From NCBI RefSeq assembly GCF_003001695.1, contig NZ_PVYX01000002.1, positions 1,302,001-1,366,000 of the forward strand: a DNA stretch of 64,000 bases, written 5' to 3'. The DNA is from Flagellimonas meridianipacifica. Its GTDB lineage: Bacteria; Bacteroidota; Bacteroidia; Flavobacteriales; Flavobacteriaceae. Of this stretch, positions 7,432 to 15,546 are shown one piece after another; position 1 is the stretch's first letter; the number at the start of each line of letters is the position of its first letter. Position numbers and translations under genes: made by a program. A model generated the notes under the pieces. The model had not been told where the DNA came from and made no database searches. It saw only the letters and a program-made list of their open reading frames with translations.

Positions 7432-9720
7432 ATGAAATATATAATTAGCCATACCATTCTTTCTCTCATCGCCTTCGCCGCAACGAACATGTACTTCATT
7501 TTAGTACTGCTAACGGGTATTGATGCTGAAGCACATGCCATAACCAAAGGTCTTGGGTTTTATGAGTTCATGGGGCTTACCAATGGTGCGTTGCTTGTGA
7601 TTTCAGTTGCTAGTATTACGTACAAGGACCTTGGGGACCGGATGCTATCTTGGGGATATTCGAACGCAATCCGCTTTCTTTGGTTGATTTTACTATCGAT
7701 ATCCATTTTTGTCTTGGCCTGTTCCGGGTTCTTCGCGCTTCACTTTTACATACATGGAGCCTTTGATATTGTTAAACGGGTTTATGAAAGCTTATACGAC
7801 CCTTACTTCGTTTCGTTGGTTTTTTACTTCAGTTTGGTAAGCGTATTGATGTTTTTTATCTCCAATCTGGAACGTCGTTCAGGTAGCATACAACGCTTGT
7901 TGTCCCAATCGATGGGTAAAATCATGAAACCTCATTTAACTCGAAAAGGCTTTATGTTCATCGATTTGAATGATGCTACCACCATCGCGGAAAGGCTAGG
8001 AAGTGAGAAATATGCCAATCTCCTTCGAGATTGTTTTCGATTACTCAACGAGTTGGTGGCCTTTACTTCTTTTGAGATCTATCAATATGTGGGTGATGAA
8101 GCCGTCATCACTTGGAACGAAGGCTCTCCAAATGCAGATATGAAGGCTTTGCACCTCTTCTTTGATTTTAAAGCCTATCTACATGAAAGGAAACAAGATT
8201 TCATTGAGGCGTATGGTTTTCAACCTAGATTCAAGTGCGCAGTGCATACCGGTCCCGTGGTTCAAAGCGAAATAGGACATGAAGTAAAACATTTGGTGTA
8301 TCATGGCGATGTACTGAACACTACCGCTCGTTTGTTGTCACAGTGTCATAAGTACTATACGGATTTTATCATATCGGAAAACGCAGTCGTCAATAAAGAG
8401 ACTATTACCAAAGCATTCAATTTAAAACCTATGAACTATAGTAATCTTAAGGGAAAAGAAAAAAGTGTTAACGCTTATATCGTTACCGAAAGGGACAATA
8501 CAGAATATGTTTCAAAATCAAAAAAAAATCTTTTTTTAGAACCCAGAGTGACTAACAGTCACTTTTCAAAATTCAATTTTAAAGCTATGAAAACCATTAA
8601 AAACGTAGTGATGTGTGCCTTGTTGGGTATGCTCCTAATTGCCTGTGGAGGCAGGGAAGAACAAAGTGTTGACAGTCAAGTGAACAGTCCAACGGTGGCT
8701 GAAGCCTCGGAAAGTGCAGTGCAAGTTATTCGAAAATCTGACCTGGAACTTCAGACCATCAAAAATGGGACAGTAACGAGTTATCTTCCCATAACTGGGC
8801 GGGTTATTCCCAAGTACACCACCCAGCTGGTAGCAGAAGTAACTGGTCGCGTACTTCTATCCAAAAGACCATTCAAGTCTGGTTCTGCCTATAGAAAAGG
8901 AGAAGTGCTTCTTCGAATTGACAGTCAAGAATTTGCGTTAAACCTTGAATCACAGAAGAGTGCTTTCCTCAATATCCTTACCGGAATGATGCCAGACCTT
9001 AAAGCGGATTATCCGGAAAATTATCAAAATTGGTTGACTTATATCAACAACTATCAATCTGGTCTTCCGTTGCCTGTGCTTCCAAAGACGAAGTCCAACT
9101 CTGAGAAATACTTCCTTACATCCCAGCAAGTCTACAATACTTATTTCAACATTAAAGCTCAAGAAGAACGACTGAGAAAGTTTACGCTAACGGCACCGTA
9201 TTCCGGTTCGTTATCTTCCGCAATGGTGGACAATGGTGGATTGGTAAGTCCTGGTCAAACTCTGGGCACTTTTATTAGTGATAAAGATTATGAAGTGGAA
9301 GCCGCTGTAACCCTTGAACTGGCAAAGCAACTCAAAATAGGACAGAACATCGAACTCTATAACAAGAGCTTGAATGAATCCTTTGCGGCCAAAATCATAC
9401 GTATCAACAATATTGTTGACCCCAATACCCAGAATATTCCTGTATTCCTTCAAGTTTCCCATAAAAACTTGCGGAGTGGTATGTATCTAGAAGGCAAGGT
9501 TCGCCATAACACCTTTGAAAATGCGGTTAAAATTCCGGTAACAGCCATAAACCGGGATAATACGGTTCACTTATTAAAAGAAGGCGTAATTCGCAAGGAA
9601 GCTGTTGAAATCATGAATTCTGAAGTGACTGAAGCGGTAGTGAGCGGATTGGACGACAACACACAACTCATACTGAATTCATTCCAAAATCCTGTATCAG
9701 GTTTAAAAATTCTCGAGTAA
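7432..9720 (+). CDS. Membrane class III nucleotide cyclase read in frame into an RND adaptor
   Basis: One open frame of 762 residues. Residues 1-145 contain about four membrane helices. Residues 170-352 are a class III adenylyl/guanylyl cyclase domain: FIDLND (metal Asp178), YVGDEAV (metal Asp222), VHTGPVV, and YHGDVLNTTARL with Asn296 and Arg300 of the transition-state pair. The two usual base-selecting positions hold Gln218 and Val289 instead of Lys and Asp. Residues 386-762 are a complete lipoprotein RND adaptor with its own signal peptide. The join lies on an A9 tract (8520-8528); one A fewer gives TAG at 8537-8539 and one A more gives TAA at 8553-8555. The likeliest view is two genes joined by an indel, a sequencing error or slippage; a real fusion would be topologically possible because the adaptor signal could act as a fifth helix. 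Confidence 0.85.
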   Translation: MKYIISHTILSLIAFAATNMYFILVLLTGIDAEAHAITKGLGFYEFMGLTNGALLVISVASITYKDLGDRMLSWGYSNAIRFLWLILLSISIFVLACSGFFALHFYIHGAFDIVKRVYESLYDPYFVSLVFYFSLVSVLMFFISNLERRSGSIQRLLSQSMGKIMKPHLTRKGFMFIDLNDATTIAERLGSEKYANLLRDCFRLLNELVAFTSFEIYQYVGDEAVITWNEGSPNADMKALHLFFDFKAYLHERKQDFIEAYGFQPRFKCAVHTGPVVQSEIGHEVKHLVYHGDVLNTTARLLSQCHKYYTDFIISENAVVNKETITKAFNLKPMNYSNLKGKEKSVNAYIVTERDNTEYVSKSKKNLFLEPRVTNSHFSKFNFKAMKTIKNVVMCALLGMLLIACGGREEQSVDSQVNSPTVAEASESAVQVIRKSDLELQTIKNGTVTSYLPITGRVIPKYTTQLVAEVTGRVLLSKRPFKSGSAYRKGEVLLRIDSQEFALNLESQKSAFLNILTGMMPDLKADYPENYQNWLTYINNYQSGLPLPVLPKTKSNSEKYFLTSQQVYNTYFNIKAQEERLRKFTLTAPYSGSLSSAMVDNGGLVSPGQTLGTFISDKDYEVEAAVTLELAKQLKIGQNIELYNKSLNESFAAKIIRINNIVDPNTQNIPVFLQVSHKNLRSGMYLEGKVRHNTFENAVKIPVTAINRDNTVHLLKEGVIRKEAVEIMNSEVTEAVVSGLDDNTQLILNSFQNPVSGLKILE
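8520..8539 (+). other. A9-TC-T7-AG homopolymer switch at the cyclase/adaptor junction
   Basis: Nine A residues (8520-8528) followed by TC and seven T residues (8531-8537). Only the A9 form keeps the frame open. A8 gives an immediate TAG (8537-8539), making a cyclase of about 368 residues; A10 ends at TAA inside operator O3. The tract is long enough for transcriptional slippage, replication slippage or a homopolymer base-calling error. Confidence 0.7.
8547..8563. promoter_or_regulatory. TetR operator O3 between cyclase and adaptor parts
   Basis: AGTGACT-AAC-AGTCACT is a perfect palindrome with 7-bp arms, the best of the three operator copies. It lies 23 bp before the adaptor ATG at 8587 and within the joined frame. 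An operator here makes most sense in a former or present intergenic region, which supports the adaptor being a separate gene with its own regulated start. Confidence 0.7.
8587..9720 (+). CDS. RND adaptor lipoprotein (likely independent start within the joined frame)
   Basis: Internal ATG giving a 377-residue membrane fusion protein. The first 20 residues are a lipoprotein signal with lipobox LIAC (Cys20). Lipoyl halves occur near residues 65-100 (PKYTTQLVAEVTGRVLL) and 210-235 (LTAPYSGSLSSAMVDNGG), with a short hairpin between them, followed by beta-barrel and C-terminal domains. The stop is one base before the permease ATG. Length and domain order equal a stand-alone adaptor, and operator O3 lies just upstream, so this start is preferred for the pump component. 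Confidence 0.85.
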   Translation: MKTIKNVVMCALLGMLLIACGGREEQSVDSQVNSPTVAEASESAVQVIRKSDLELQTIKNGTVTSYLPITGRVIPKYTTQLVAEVTGRVLLSKRPFKSGSAYRKGEVLLRIDSQEFALNLESQKSAFLNILTGMMPDLKADYPENYQNWLTYINNYQSGLPLPVLPKTKSNSEKYFLTSQQVYNTYFNIKAQEERLRKFTLTAPYSGSLSSAMVDNGGLVSPGQTLGTFISDKDYEVEAAVTLELAKQLKIGQNIELYNKSLNESFAAKIIRINNIVDPNTQNIPVFLQVSHKNLRSGMYLEGKVRHNTFENAVKIPVTAINRDNTVHLLKEGVIRKEAVEIMNSEVTEAVVSGLDDNTQLILNSFQNPVSGLKILE

Positions 9721-9721
9721 G

Positions 9722-12700
9722 ATGAAAAAGCTCATTACTTATCTCATTCAGAAACCCAAGATAACCGACATTTTTGTTGGATTGATTATCGTTCTGGGAT
9801 TGATAACGGTCGCAAACATGCGTTCCAATTTTTTACCGCCTGAACCCGAGAGTTTTATCAATGTAAATGTGGTATACCGTGGCGCATCTCCAGAAGAACT
9901 AGAAACCGACGTGGTCAATAAAATTGAAGATAATATTGATGGCCTGAAAGGTGTGCGTCGGGTTACATCCACTTCGGAAGAAAGCTTCGCCAATGTCAAA
10001 GTGGAGATTTTAGATGATGCGAATCCTAACGAAGTGTTGCAGGACGTAACCAATGCGGTGGACCGTATTACCACCTTTCCAAAGGCGGTTGAAAGTCCAA
10101 CTATTTTTAAAGAAGAAATTCTGAACTACACCATGACCATTGCCGTTACTGGGAATGAAAGTGTTCGAGAACTAAAAGATTATGCCAAAAACATAAAAGA
10201 TGAATTGTTGTTCTCACCGGAACTATCTCAAATTATTCTTTCGGGCTATCCTGAAGAAGAAATCGAAGTCAGCTTTCGAGAAAGTGATTTGAGAACCTAC
10301 AACATTGCCTTTGATGAAGTAAGTGCGGCCATCCAAAGGGAAAACATCAAAGCATCAGGAGGAAAACTGAAAACAGGTAGTGAAAACATTCTGTTGCGTT
10401 TGGACAATCGTTCCTACACCGCTCAAGGTTTGCGTAATATCGTGATTAAGACAACCGCCGATGGTAAAATCATAAGACTACAGGATGTTGCTGAAGTAAA
10501 AGACCGTTTTGCCGATAAACCCGACCGCATTTACATCAACGGAAAAAAAGCTGTAACCCTCAAGGTTTTTTCAAGAGCCCAAGAGGATATTTTGGAGAAT
10601 GCAGAATACGTAAATGAATACCTGGCGAGGTTCAACGCAAGTCATGAAGGCATTCAAGCTGAGATTATTGAGGACAAGAGCATCTCCTTGAATGACGCCA
10701 TTGGTACCCTACAAAACAATGCATGGCAAGGTATTTTGTTAGTATTGATTATACTAGGGCTATTCCTAAATCCAAGAGTTGCGTTTTGGGTTGCCTTCAA
10801 AATTCCAGTAGCGCTTTTAGGGATGTTTATTCTTTCCAATTTCTATGACCTGACCATCAATCAAGTTTCCTTATTCGGGATGATCGTGGTTCTCGGTGTC
10901 ATCGTGGATGACGGGGTAGTAGTTGCCGAGAACATTTATCAGAAGTATACAGATGGCCTAAGCCCCTTGCAAGCAGCAGTAAAGGGTACCCTTGAGGTGG
11001 TACCAGCGATAATGGCATCTTTGGCGACCACCGCTTTGGCCTTTTCATTGTTCTTCTTTTTGGATGGCCAGTTAGGGGATTATTTCTCTGATATTTCCTT
11101 TGTGGTGTGCGCAACCTTGTTTATCGCCCTCATGGAAACCATTTTCATCTTACCCATTCACATTGCACGTTCCAAGGCATTGACCAAAGAGGATAAACCC
11201 TGGAAAATTACGCAAGCCACCAACAATTCGTTGTTGTGGTTTCGGGATAAAATCTATTTCAAAGGGATACGATTTTTTGTGAAGAGACCCGTTGTAGGGA
11301 TTGCCTTGGTCATCGTGTTTATGATTTTGACGGTTGGCGCCATGGGCTCAGGTTTGATAAAAGGAACCTTTTTCCCAACGATTGACCAAGATGTCATTAC
11401 CGCGAAATTGGAATTACCTCTTGGAACGGATGAAAACCTGACCAATCAGCGCTTGATTCAAATTGAAGAGGCCATTTGGAAAGTAAACGAAGTGTATAAG
11501 GCCAAAAGAGAGGATGGTGAAAACATCATCAATTACACGGAACGGATACTAGGACCCAATACAGATGAAGGACTGGTCAATATCTACATGATGGAAGGCG
11601 ACCGAAGGGGTATCCTCAGCTTTGAAATTGCTAATGCCATACGGCAAGAAGTTGGACCTATTCCAGAAGCTACCAATCTTTCCTATGGAAGTATTGCTGT
11701 CTTCGGAAAACCTGTTTCCATTGCGCTATTGGGAACCAATTTTGAAGAGGTTCGCGAGGCTAAAAAGATGTTGCGAACCTATTTGGAACAGCGAGATGAC
11801 CTTAAGGACGTAACTGATACCGACAAGCTTGGAATGCCAGAGCTTGAAATGAAACTCACTGCCAAAGCCCGATTTTTAGGATTATCCGAAGGGCAGGTAT
11901 TCGATCAAATTCGGAAAGGATTTTTTGGATTGGAAGCCCAAAGTTTGCAGCGGGGAGATGAAGAGGTCAAAGTATGGCTACGTTATGATGAAACCGACCG
12001 GAAACGAATTGAGCAGTTGCAAAATGCCCGCTTTATTACGCCATCAGGCGCTTCTTACCCCATTGGGGAAATCGCCACTTTTCATGAAAAAGAGGGTGTT
12101 CGGGAAATCAACCATCAGAGTGGTATTCGTGAGGTTCGCGTTGAAGCAGATGTGGCTAGCCTAATGACTTCTGTTCCCGCCGTTCTTGGAGAAGCAGAGG
12201 CAACGGTCTTAAAAGACATCAAGCAAAAGTTTCCAAACCTACGCTACACCTTGGAAGGGGAAGCACGATTGAGCAAGGAAACCCAAGATAGCAGTCAAGG
12301 GCCCTCAACCATTGTCTTTATTTTGATAATTGCGATAGTGCTCTTCAACTACCGTTCTTTTGGTAAAACACTAGCCATTCTATCCATGTTGCCTTTCGCC
12401 TTTGTAGGCGTCGCCTGGGGGTCGTTCATTCATAATGTGCCTGTTAGCATTTTCTCCATTTTGGGAATGATTGCCCTTTGGGGAATTTTAATCAATAATG
12501 GGTTGGTCCTATTATCAACGTACAATGACCTTATCAAAACCGGTAAAGACGCAAAAGAAGCGCTGAAGGAAGCAGCAATCTCTCGTTTTCGGCCTATTGT
12601 TTTGACGACCATTACGACGGTTTTTGGATTGGCGCCTTTGCTTTTGAATAATTCCGTGAGTGCGCAATTCTTGAAGCCTACTGCTATCGCTATTGCCTAC

Positions 12701-12865
12701 GGGTTAATATTTGGTACCGTACTCACCTTGATTTTCCTACCATCCATGTTGACGGCGATTAACTGTATCAAGGTTTTTTATCATAGGATCTTAAGACGGA
12801 GGAAACATGCCACAGCAACAAGCATTGATATCGAATTGGTAGAAGAACGTAGACTATTATCATAA
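9722..12865 (+). CDS. RND efflux permease
   Basis: Proton-driven RND transporter, 1047 residues. TM1 (about 14-32) starts with IFVGLIIVLGLITVANM, followed by a large periplasmic loop (PEELETDVVNKIEDNIDGLKG is typical of RND). TM4 carries GVIVDDGVVVAENIYQKY with the Asp-Asp proton-relay pair. A second periplasmic loop and a C-terminal TM block (about 865-1020) follow. The Cys/Lys-poor, shorter hairpins differ from the HAE1 copy at 1297-4479, so this is a distinct subfamily and not a recent duplicate. It lies one base after the adaptor and 13 bp before the TolC gene. Confidence 0.96.
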   Translation: MKKLITYLIQKPKITDIFVGLIIVLGLITVANMRSNFLPPEPESFINVNVVYRGASPEELETDVVNKIEDNIDGLKGVRRVTSTSEESFANVKVEILDDANPNEVLQDVTNAVDRITTFPKAVESPTIFKEEILNYTMTIAVTGNESVRELKDYAKNIKDELLFSPELSQIILSGYPEEEIEVSFRESDLRTYNIAFDEVSAAIQRENIKASGGKLKTGSENILLRLDNRSYTAQGLRNIVIKTTADGKIIRLQDVAEVKDRFADKPDRIYINGKKAVTLKVFSRAQEDILENAEYVNEYLARFNASHEGIQAEIIEDKSISLNDAIGTLQNNAWQGILLVLIILGLFLNPRVAFWVAFKIPVALLGMFILSNFYDLTINQVSLFGMIVVLGVIVDDGVVVAENIYQKYTDGLSPLQAAVKGTLEVVPAIMASLATTALAFSLFFFLDGQLGDYFSDISFVVCATLFIALMETIFILPIHIARSKALTKEDKPWKITQATNNSLLWFRDKIYFKGIRFFVKRPVVGIALVIVFMILTVGAMGSGLIKGTFFPTIDQDVITAKLELPLGTDENLTNQRLIQIEEAIWKVNEVYKAKREDGENIINYTERILGPNTDEGLVNIYMMEGDRRGILSFEIANAIRQEVGPIPEATNLSYGSIAVFGKPVSIALLGTNFEEVREAKKMLRTYLEQRDDLKDVTDTDKLGMPELEMKLTAKARFLGLSEGQVFDQIRKGFFGLEAQSLQRGDEEVKVWLRYDETDRKRIEQLQNARFITPSGASYPIGEIATFHEKEGVREINHQSGIREVRVEADVASLMTSVPAVLGEAEATVLKDIKQKFPNLRYTLEGEARLSKETQDSSQGPSTIVFILIIAIVLFNYRSFGKTLAILSMLPFAFVGVAWGSFIHNVPVSIFSILGMIALWGILINNGLVLLSTYNDLIKTGKDAKEALKEAAISRFRPIVLTTITTVFGLAPLLLNNSVSAQFLKPTAIAIAYGLIFGTVLTLIFLPSMLTAINCIKVFYHRILRRRKHATATSIDIELVEERRLLS

Positions 12866-12878
12866 TCTAAAAACAGAA

Positions 12879-14216
12879 ATGAAACTTCAATTTTATATAC
12901 GGCTGTTTGTGACGTTTGCCCTCATAAACGGGTCAACCCTTTCAGCTCAAGATAAACCGCAAGAAACCTTAACGCTGGAGCAAGCCATTGCCTTGGCCCT
13001 AGAAAACAACCAAGCCCTCAAGATTGAACAAAAAAGGGTGGAAATCTCAGACGAACGCAACAGTATCGGAAATGCAGGCTTGTTGCCAACGCTTAGTCTA
13101 ATTGGTGATGCAAATTATACCAACAATTCAACCGATTTGACGATACGTACCTTTCAGCCCAATCCACCTGTCGTTAGTTTTGATGAAGATGGGGTGGCTT
13201 CTACCACGCTTCAAGGTGTTGCTCAGCTGGATTATACGGTATTCGCTGGTTTTAGTGGGAGGTATCGCTACCGACTTCTCCAAAACGAAAAACAAGTGGC
13301 CAGTTTGCAGCAACGTGCAACTATAAATGAGACCGTCCTGTCCGTATCGCGACTGTTTCTTGAAATTGCCAAACTGCAACGCAGGGAGGAGCTTTTAAGG
13401 GAAACACTGGAAATCACCCAAGAACGGATTACCCGAATACAGGATAAAAAATCGTTCGGTAAAGCTACAGGATTGGACGTTTTGAATGCCGAGACCGACC
13501 TGAATCGGGACAGAACATCTTTGGACAATGTACTGTTGGCAAAGAACACCTTAAAGCGGGACTTAAATTTCTTGATTGGATACGAAGCAGAAAGAAGATA
13601 CTGGGTCTCTGCGGTATACAACTCCATGCAAATTTCTTCTTTAGAAGAGGTGAAACAAGCAGTTCGAGCGAACAACCCCAATTTGTTGCTAGCCCAAGAG
13701 GGGGTAAGCATTTCAGAAAACCAAATCGGGTTGGCACGTTCAGGCTCCTTACCCCGTATTGGCGTATTTGCCAACTATGGCTATTTCTACCAAGAGAATG
13801 ACGTGCAACAGTTGGCGGAAATCACCAATGTAGGGTATACTGTTGGCGGACGTATCACAATGAATCTCTTTAATGGGGGGCAAAATAAATCTGCTATCAA
13901 GGTGGCCAAATTGGAAAAAGAAAGTATTCAATTGGAGAAGGAACAACTCGAGGATAGACTGGTTACCGATGCCGTGACCCAAGTGAACCGCATTACTATC
14001 ATCGAGGACCAACTGGAACGAGAACGTCTCAATTTGGATACGTTTCAGGAAGCCTACGAACGTACGGAGGAACGATTCAAAAATGGAAAAGCAACAAACC
14101 TAGATGTTCGAGATGCTCAAACGGCCTTGTTGAATGCACAAATCAGTGTTGTGGAACTTCAAGCAGATTTGATGATTGCACACATTAGTTTAAGAAACCT
14201 TATTGGAAAAATATAA
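12879..14216 (+). CDS. TolC-family outer-membrane efflux protein
   Basis: Outer-membrane channel partner of the preceding adaptor and permease, 445 residues. The signal peptide ends near residue 24 (LSAQ). The first TolC repeat starts at LTLEQAIALALENNQALKIEQ and the second near residue 245 (LEEVKQAVRANNPNLLLAQEGV), with a conserved LPxxxVFANY-like strand. No lipobox, unlike the NodT-type factor at the start of the window. It completes the second tripartite pump. The last bases precede a small ORF by 10 bp. Confidence 0.95.
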   Translation: MKLQFYIRLFVTFALINGSTLSAQDKPQETLTLEQAIALALENNQALKIEQKRVEISDERNSIGNAGLLPTLSLIGDANYTNNSTDLTIRTFQPNPPVVSFDEDGVASTTLQGVAQLDYTVFAGFSGRYRYRLLQNEKQVASLQQRATINETVLSVSRLFLEIAKLQRREELLRETLEITQERITRIQDKKSFGKATGLDVLNAETDLNRDRTSLDNVLLAKNTLKRDLNFLIGYEAERRYWVSAVYNSMQISSLEEVKQAVRANNPNLLLAQEGVSISENQIGLARSGSLPRIGVFANYGYFYQENDVQQLAEITNVGYTVGGRITMNLFNGGQNKSAIKVAKLEKESIQLEKEQLEDRLVTDAVTQVNRITIIEDQLERERLNLDTFQEAYERTEERFKNGKATNLDVRDAQTALLNAQISVVELQADLMIAHISLRNLIGKI

Positions 14217-14226
14217 ACTTAATTTT

Positions 14227-14385
14227 ATGAAAAAGAAAAAGCATATGAACATGGGTGGGCTCTTTAGTGTCGGAGGTATTGGAAGTGGGGAATCTCCAAT
14301 GGAAATAGAAACTTTAATGAGTCTTTCGTCAAAAAACAAAGAGAAAGCTTTTGAAGAGCTATCTGTAATCAAGAAAGCAAAATAG
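14227..14385 (+). CDS. Small basic/glycine-rich ORF after the RND operon
   Basis: A 52-residue frame starting MKKKKHMNMGG and containing a short glycine-rich stretch (GGLFSVGGIGSGESP), followed by an acidic/lysine-rich helix-like tail ending in KKAK. It starts 10 bp after the TolC stop and is co-directional, so it may be cotranscribed. An earlier in-frame Met at 14203 overlaps tolC and is less likely. No family recognised. The basic N-terminus and Gly-Gly sequence loosely recall secreted or leader peptides, but no cleavage signal is clear. Confidence 0.4.
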   Translation: MKKKKHMNMGGLFSVGGIGSGESPMEIETLMSLSSKNKEKAFEELSVIKKAK

Positions 14386-14658
14386 GGACTGCTGTTCTGA
14401 CACCCACCCAAAAAATAACCTTAACTTGATGAAGAACCGTGGCACGTGTTTTGTGCACTTAACCATTTCAGGAATAATAGAAGTAAAATTGTATTTGACT
14501 CATTAATTTTGGGGTACGTCTTCAGTATTTTACCAGGTCGAATACAGGATTACTTGTTCTCAAAAATGTGTTGGGCATCACGACATATTTAACCTGTACT
14601 TTCATTTGAAATCAAAATTAGAATAATTGGGTATTTCTAAATTGAGACAATTCATACA

Positions 14659-15303
14659 ATGAAAAACATAGTATCTAAAGGAATAAAAGACGCTTTAAGA
14701 CTGGTTTTTTTCTCAATGGTTGCGTTCAACTTATCCTGTGTAGGGGGAAAGTATACCTATCAATTTGATACTGGTAAAAAGCTGGATTTTAGCAAGGGCA
14801 AATGGATATTGAATCAGACAAAATCCAATTCTACTTTTAGATATGATAAAAAGCTTTACAATGAATCATTTGAACAATTCAAAAAAATTTTAGGAGATTC
14901 CTTGATTGATATGACCTCTCTAAGAAATACATCTTTGGTTGGTCCTGAGATAAAAATGGAGCCTTCGCAAGCGGAACTTTTGCAATTGCACCAAGATTCC
15001 AATTGTGATTATTTAATAAACTTGACGGGTACTGTTATTTCGGAAGGAGCGGGCAGTCTTTCATTCAATGACCCGAATTCAAGCTATACCACGAGTAATA
15101 GCTCTAGTGTTTCAATTCAAATTTATGATTTGAAAACAGGTATGATTATTTCGTCTTCAAGAGCTTTTGGAAAGGATACCCAAGAAAATTCTGTATTTGA
15201 GAAGGAGGGAGCACTTAGTCTTCACAGCAGAGCGGAACCTATAATGATTCAAGCCGCAGAAAGGCTTATCAACAAGTATAATAAATATAGAATCGACAAA
15301 TAG
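14659..15303 (+). CDS. Hypothetical secreted/lipoprotein
   Basis: 214 residues, no family recognised. A hydrophobic N-terminal segment (about residues 14-26) ends in NLSCVGG, an atypical lipobox with Asn at -3, so lipid anchoring is likely but not certain. The mature part holds a Ser/Thr/Asn-rich central stretch (about 133-160) and alternating strands such as CDYLINLTGTVISEGAG and SSVSIQIYDLKTG, which suggest a small beta-rich domain like those of CsgG-related or LPS-assembly lipoproteins. It stands alone between two non-coding gaps of about 250 bp. Confidence 0.7.
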   Translation: MKNIVSKGIKDALRLVFFSMVAFNLSCVGGKYTYQFDTGKKLDFSKGKWILNQTKSNSTFRYDKKLYNESFEQFKKILGDSLIDMTSLRNTSLVGPEIKMEPSQAELLQLHQDSNCDYLINLTGTVISEGAGSLSFNDPNSSYTTSNSSSVSIQIYDLKTGMIISSSRAFGKDTQENSVFEKEGALSLHSRAEPIMIQAAERLINKYNKYRIDK

Positions 15304-15390
15304 GTCAGAGTTTTGCCTTGGGTAAAAACGGTTGAAATCCATTAATTTTCAGAGCTAACTGTACCAAGAACTTCTATCCAATTTGAAGTT

Positions 15391-15445
15391 TTGTTTAATT
15401 TTTAACTTAATCAAATTAAACAAACCTATTTATACGGTAATTTTG
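15391..15445 (+). promoter_or_regulatory. Promoter of the FAD oxidoreductase gene with long inverted repeat
   Basis: TTGTTTAATTT (15391-15401) and AAATTAAACAA (15413-15423) form a perfect 11-bp inverted repeat with an 11-nt spacer. The -7 box TAATTTTG is at 15438-15445, leaving 14 bp between repeat and box. This repeats the layout seen upstream of tetR (6056-6108). No -33 box is visible, consistent with control by an activator. Confidence 0.6.
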
Positions 15446-15546
15446 TAAAACATAGAAAAAGTACATTTTGTGCTACACTATGGGCGGCATTTTATTGAAA
15501 TGAATTTATAAATGAAAAGTGCCACCGAATTCGAAAAGAGTAGTTT

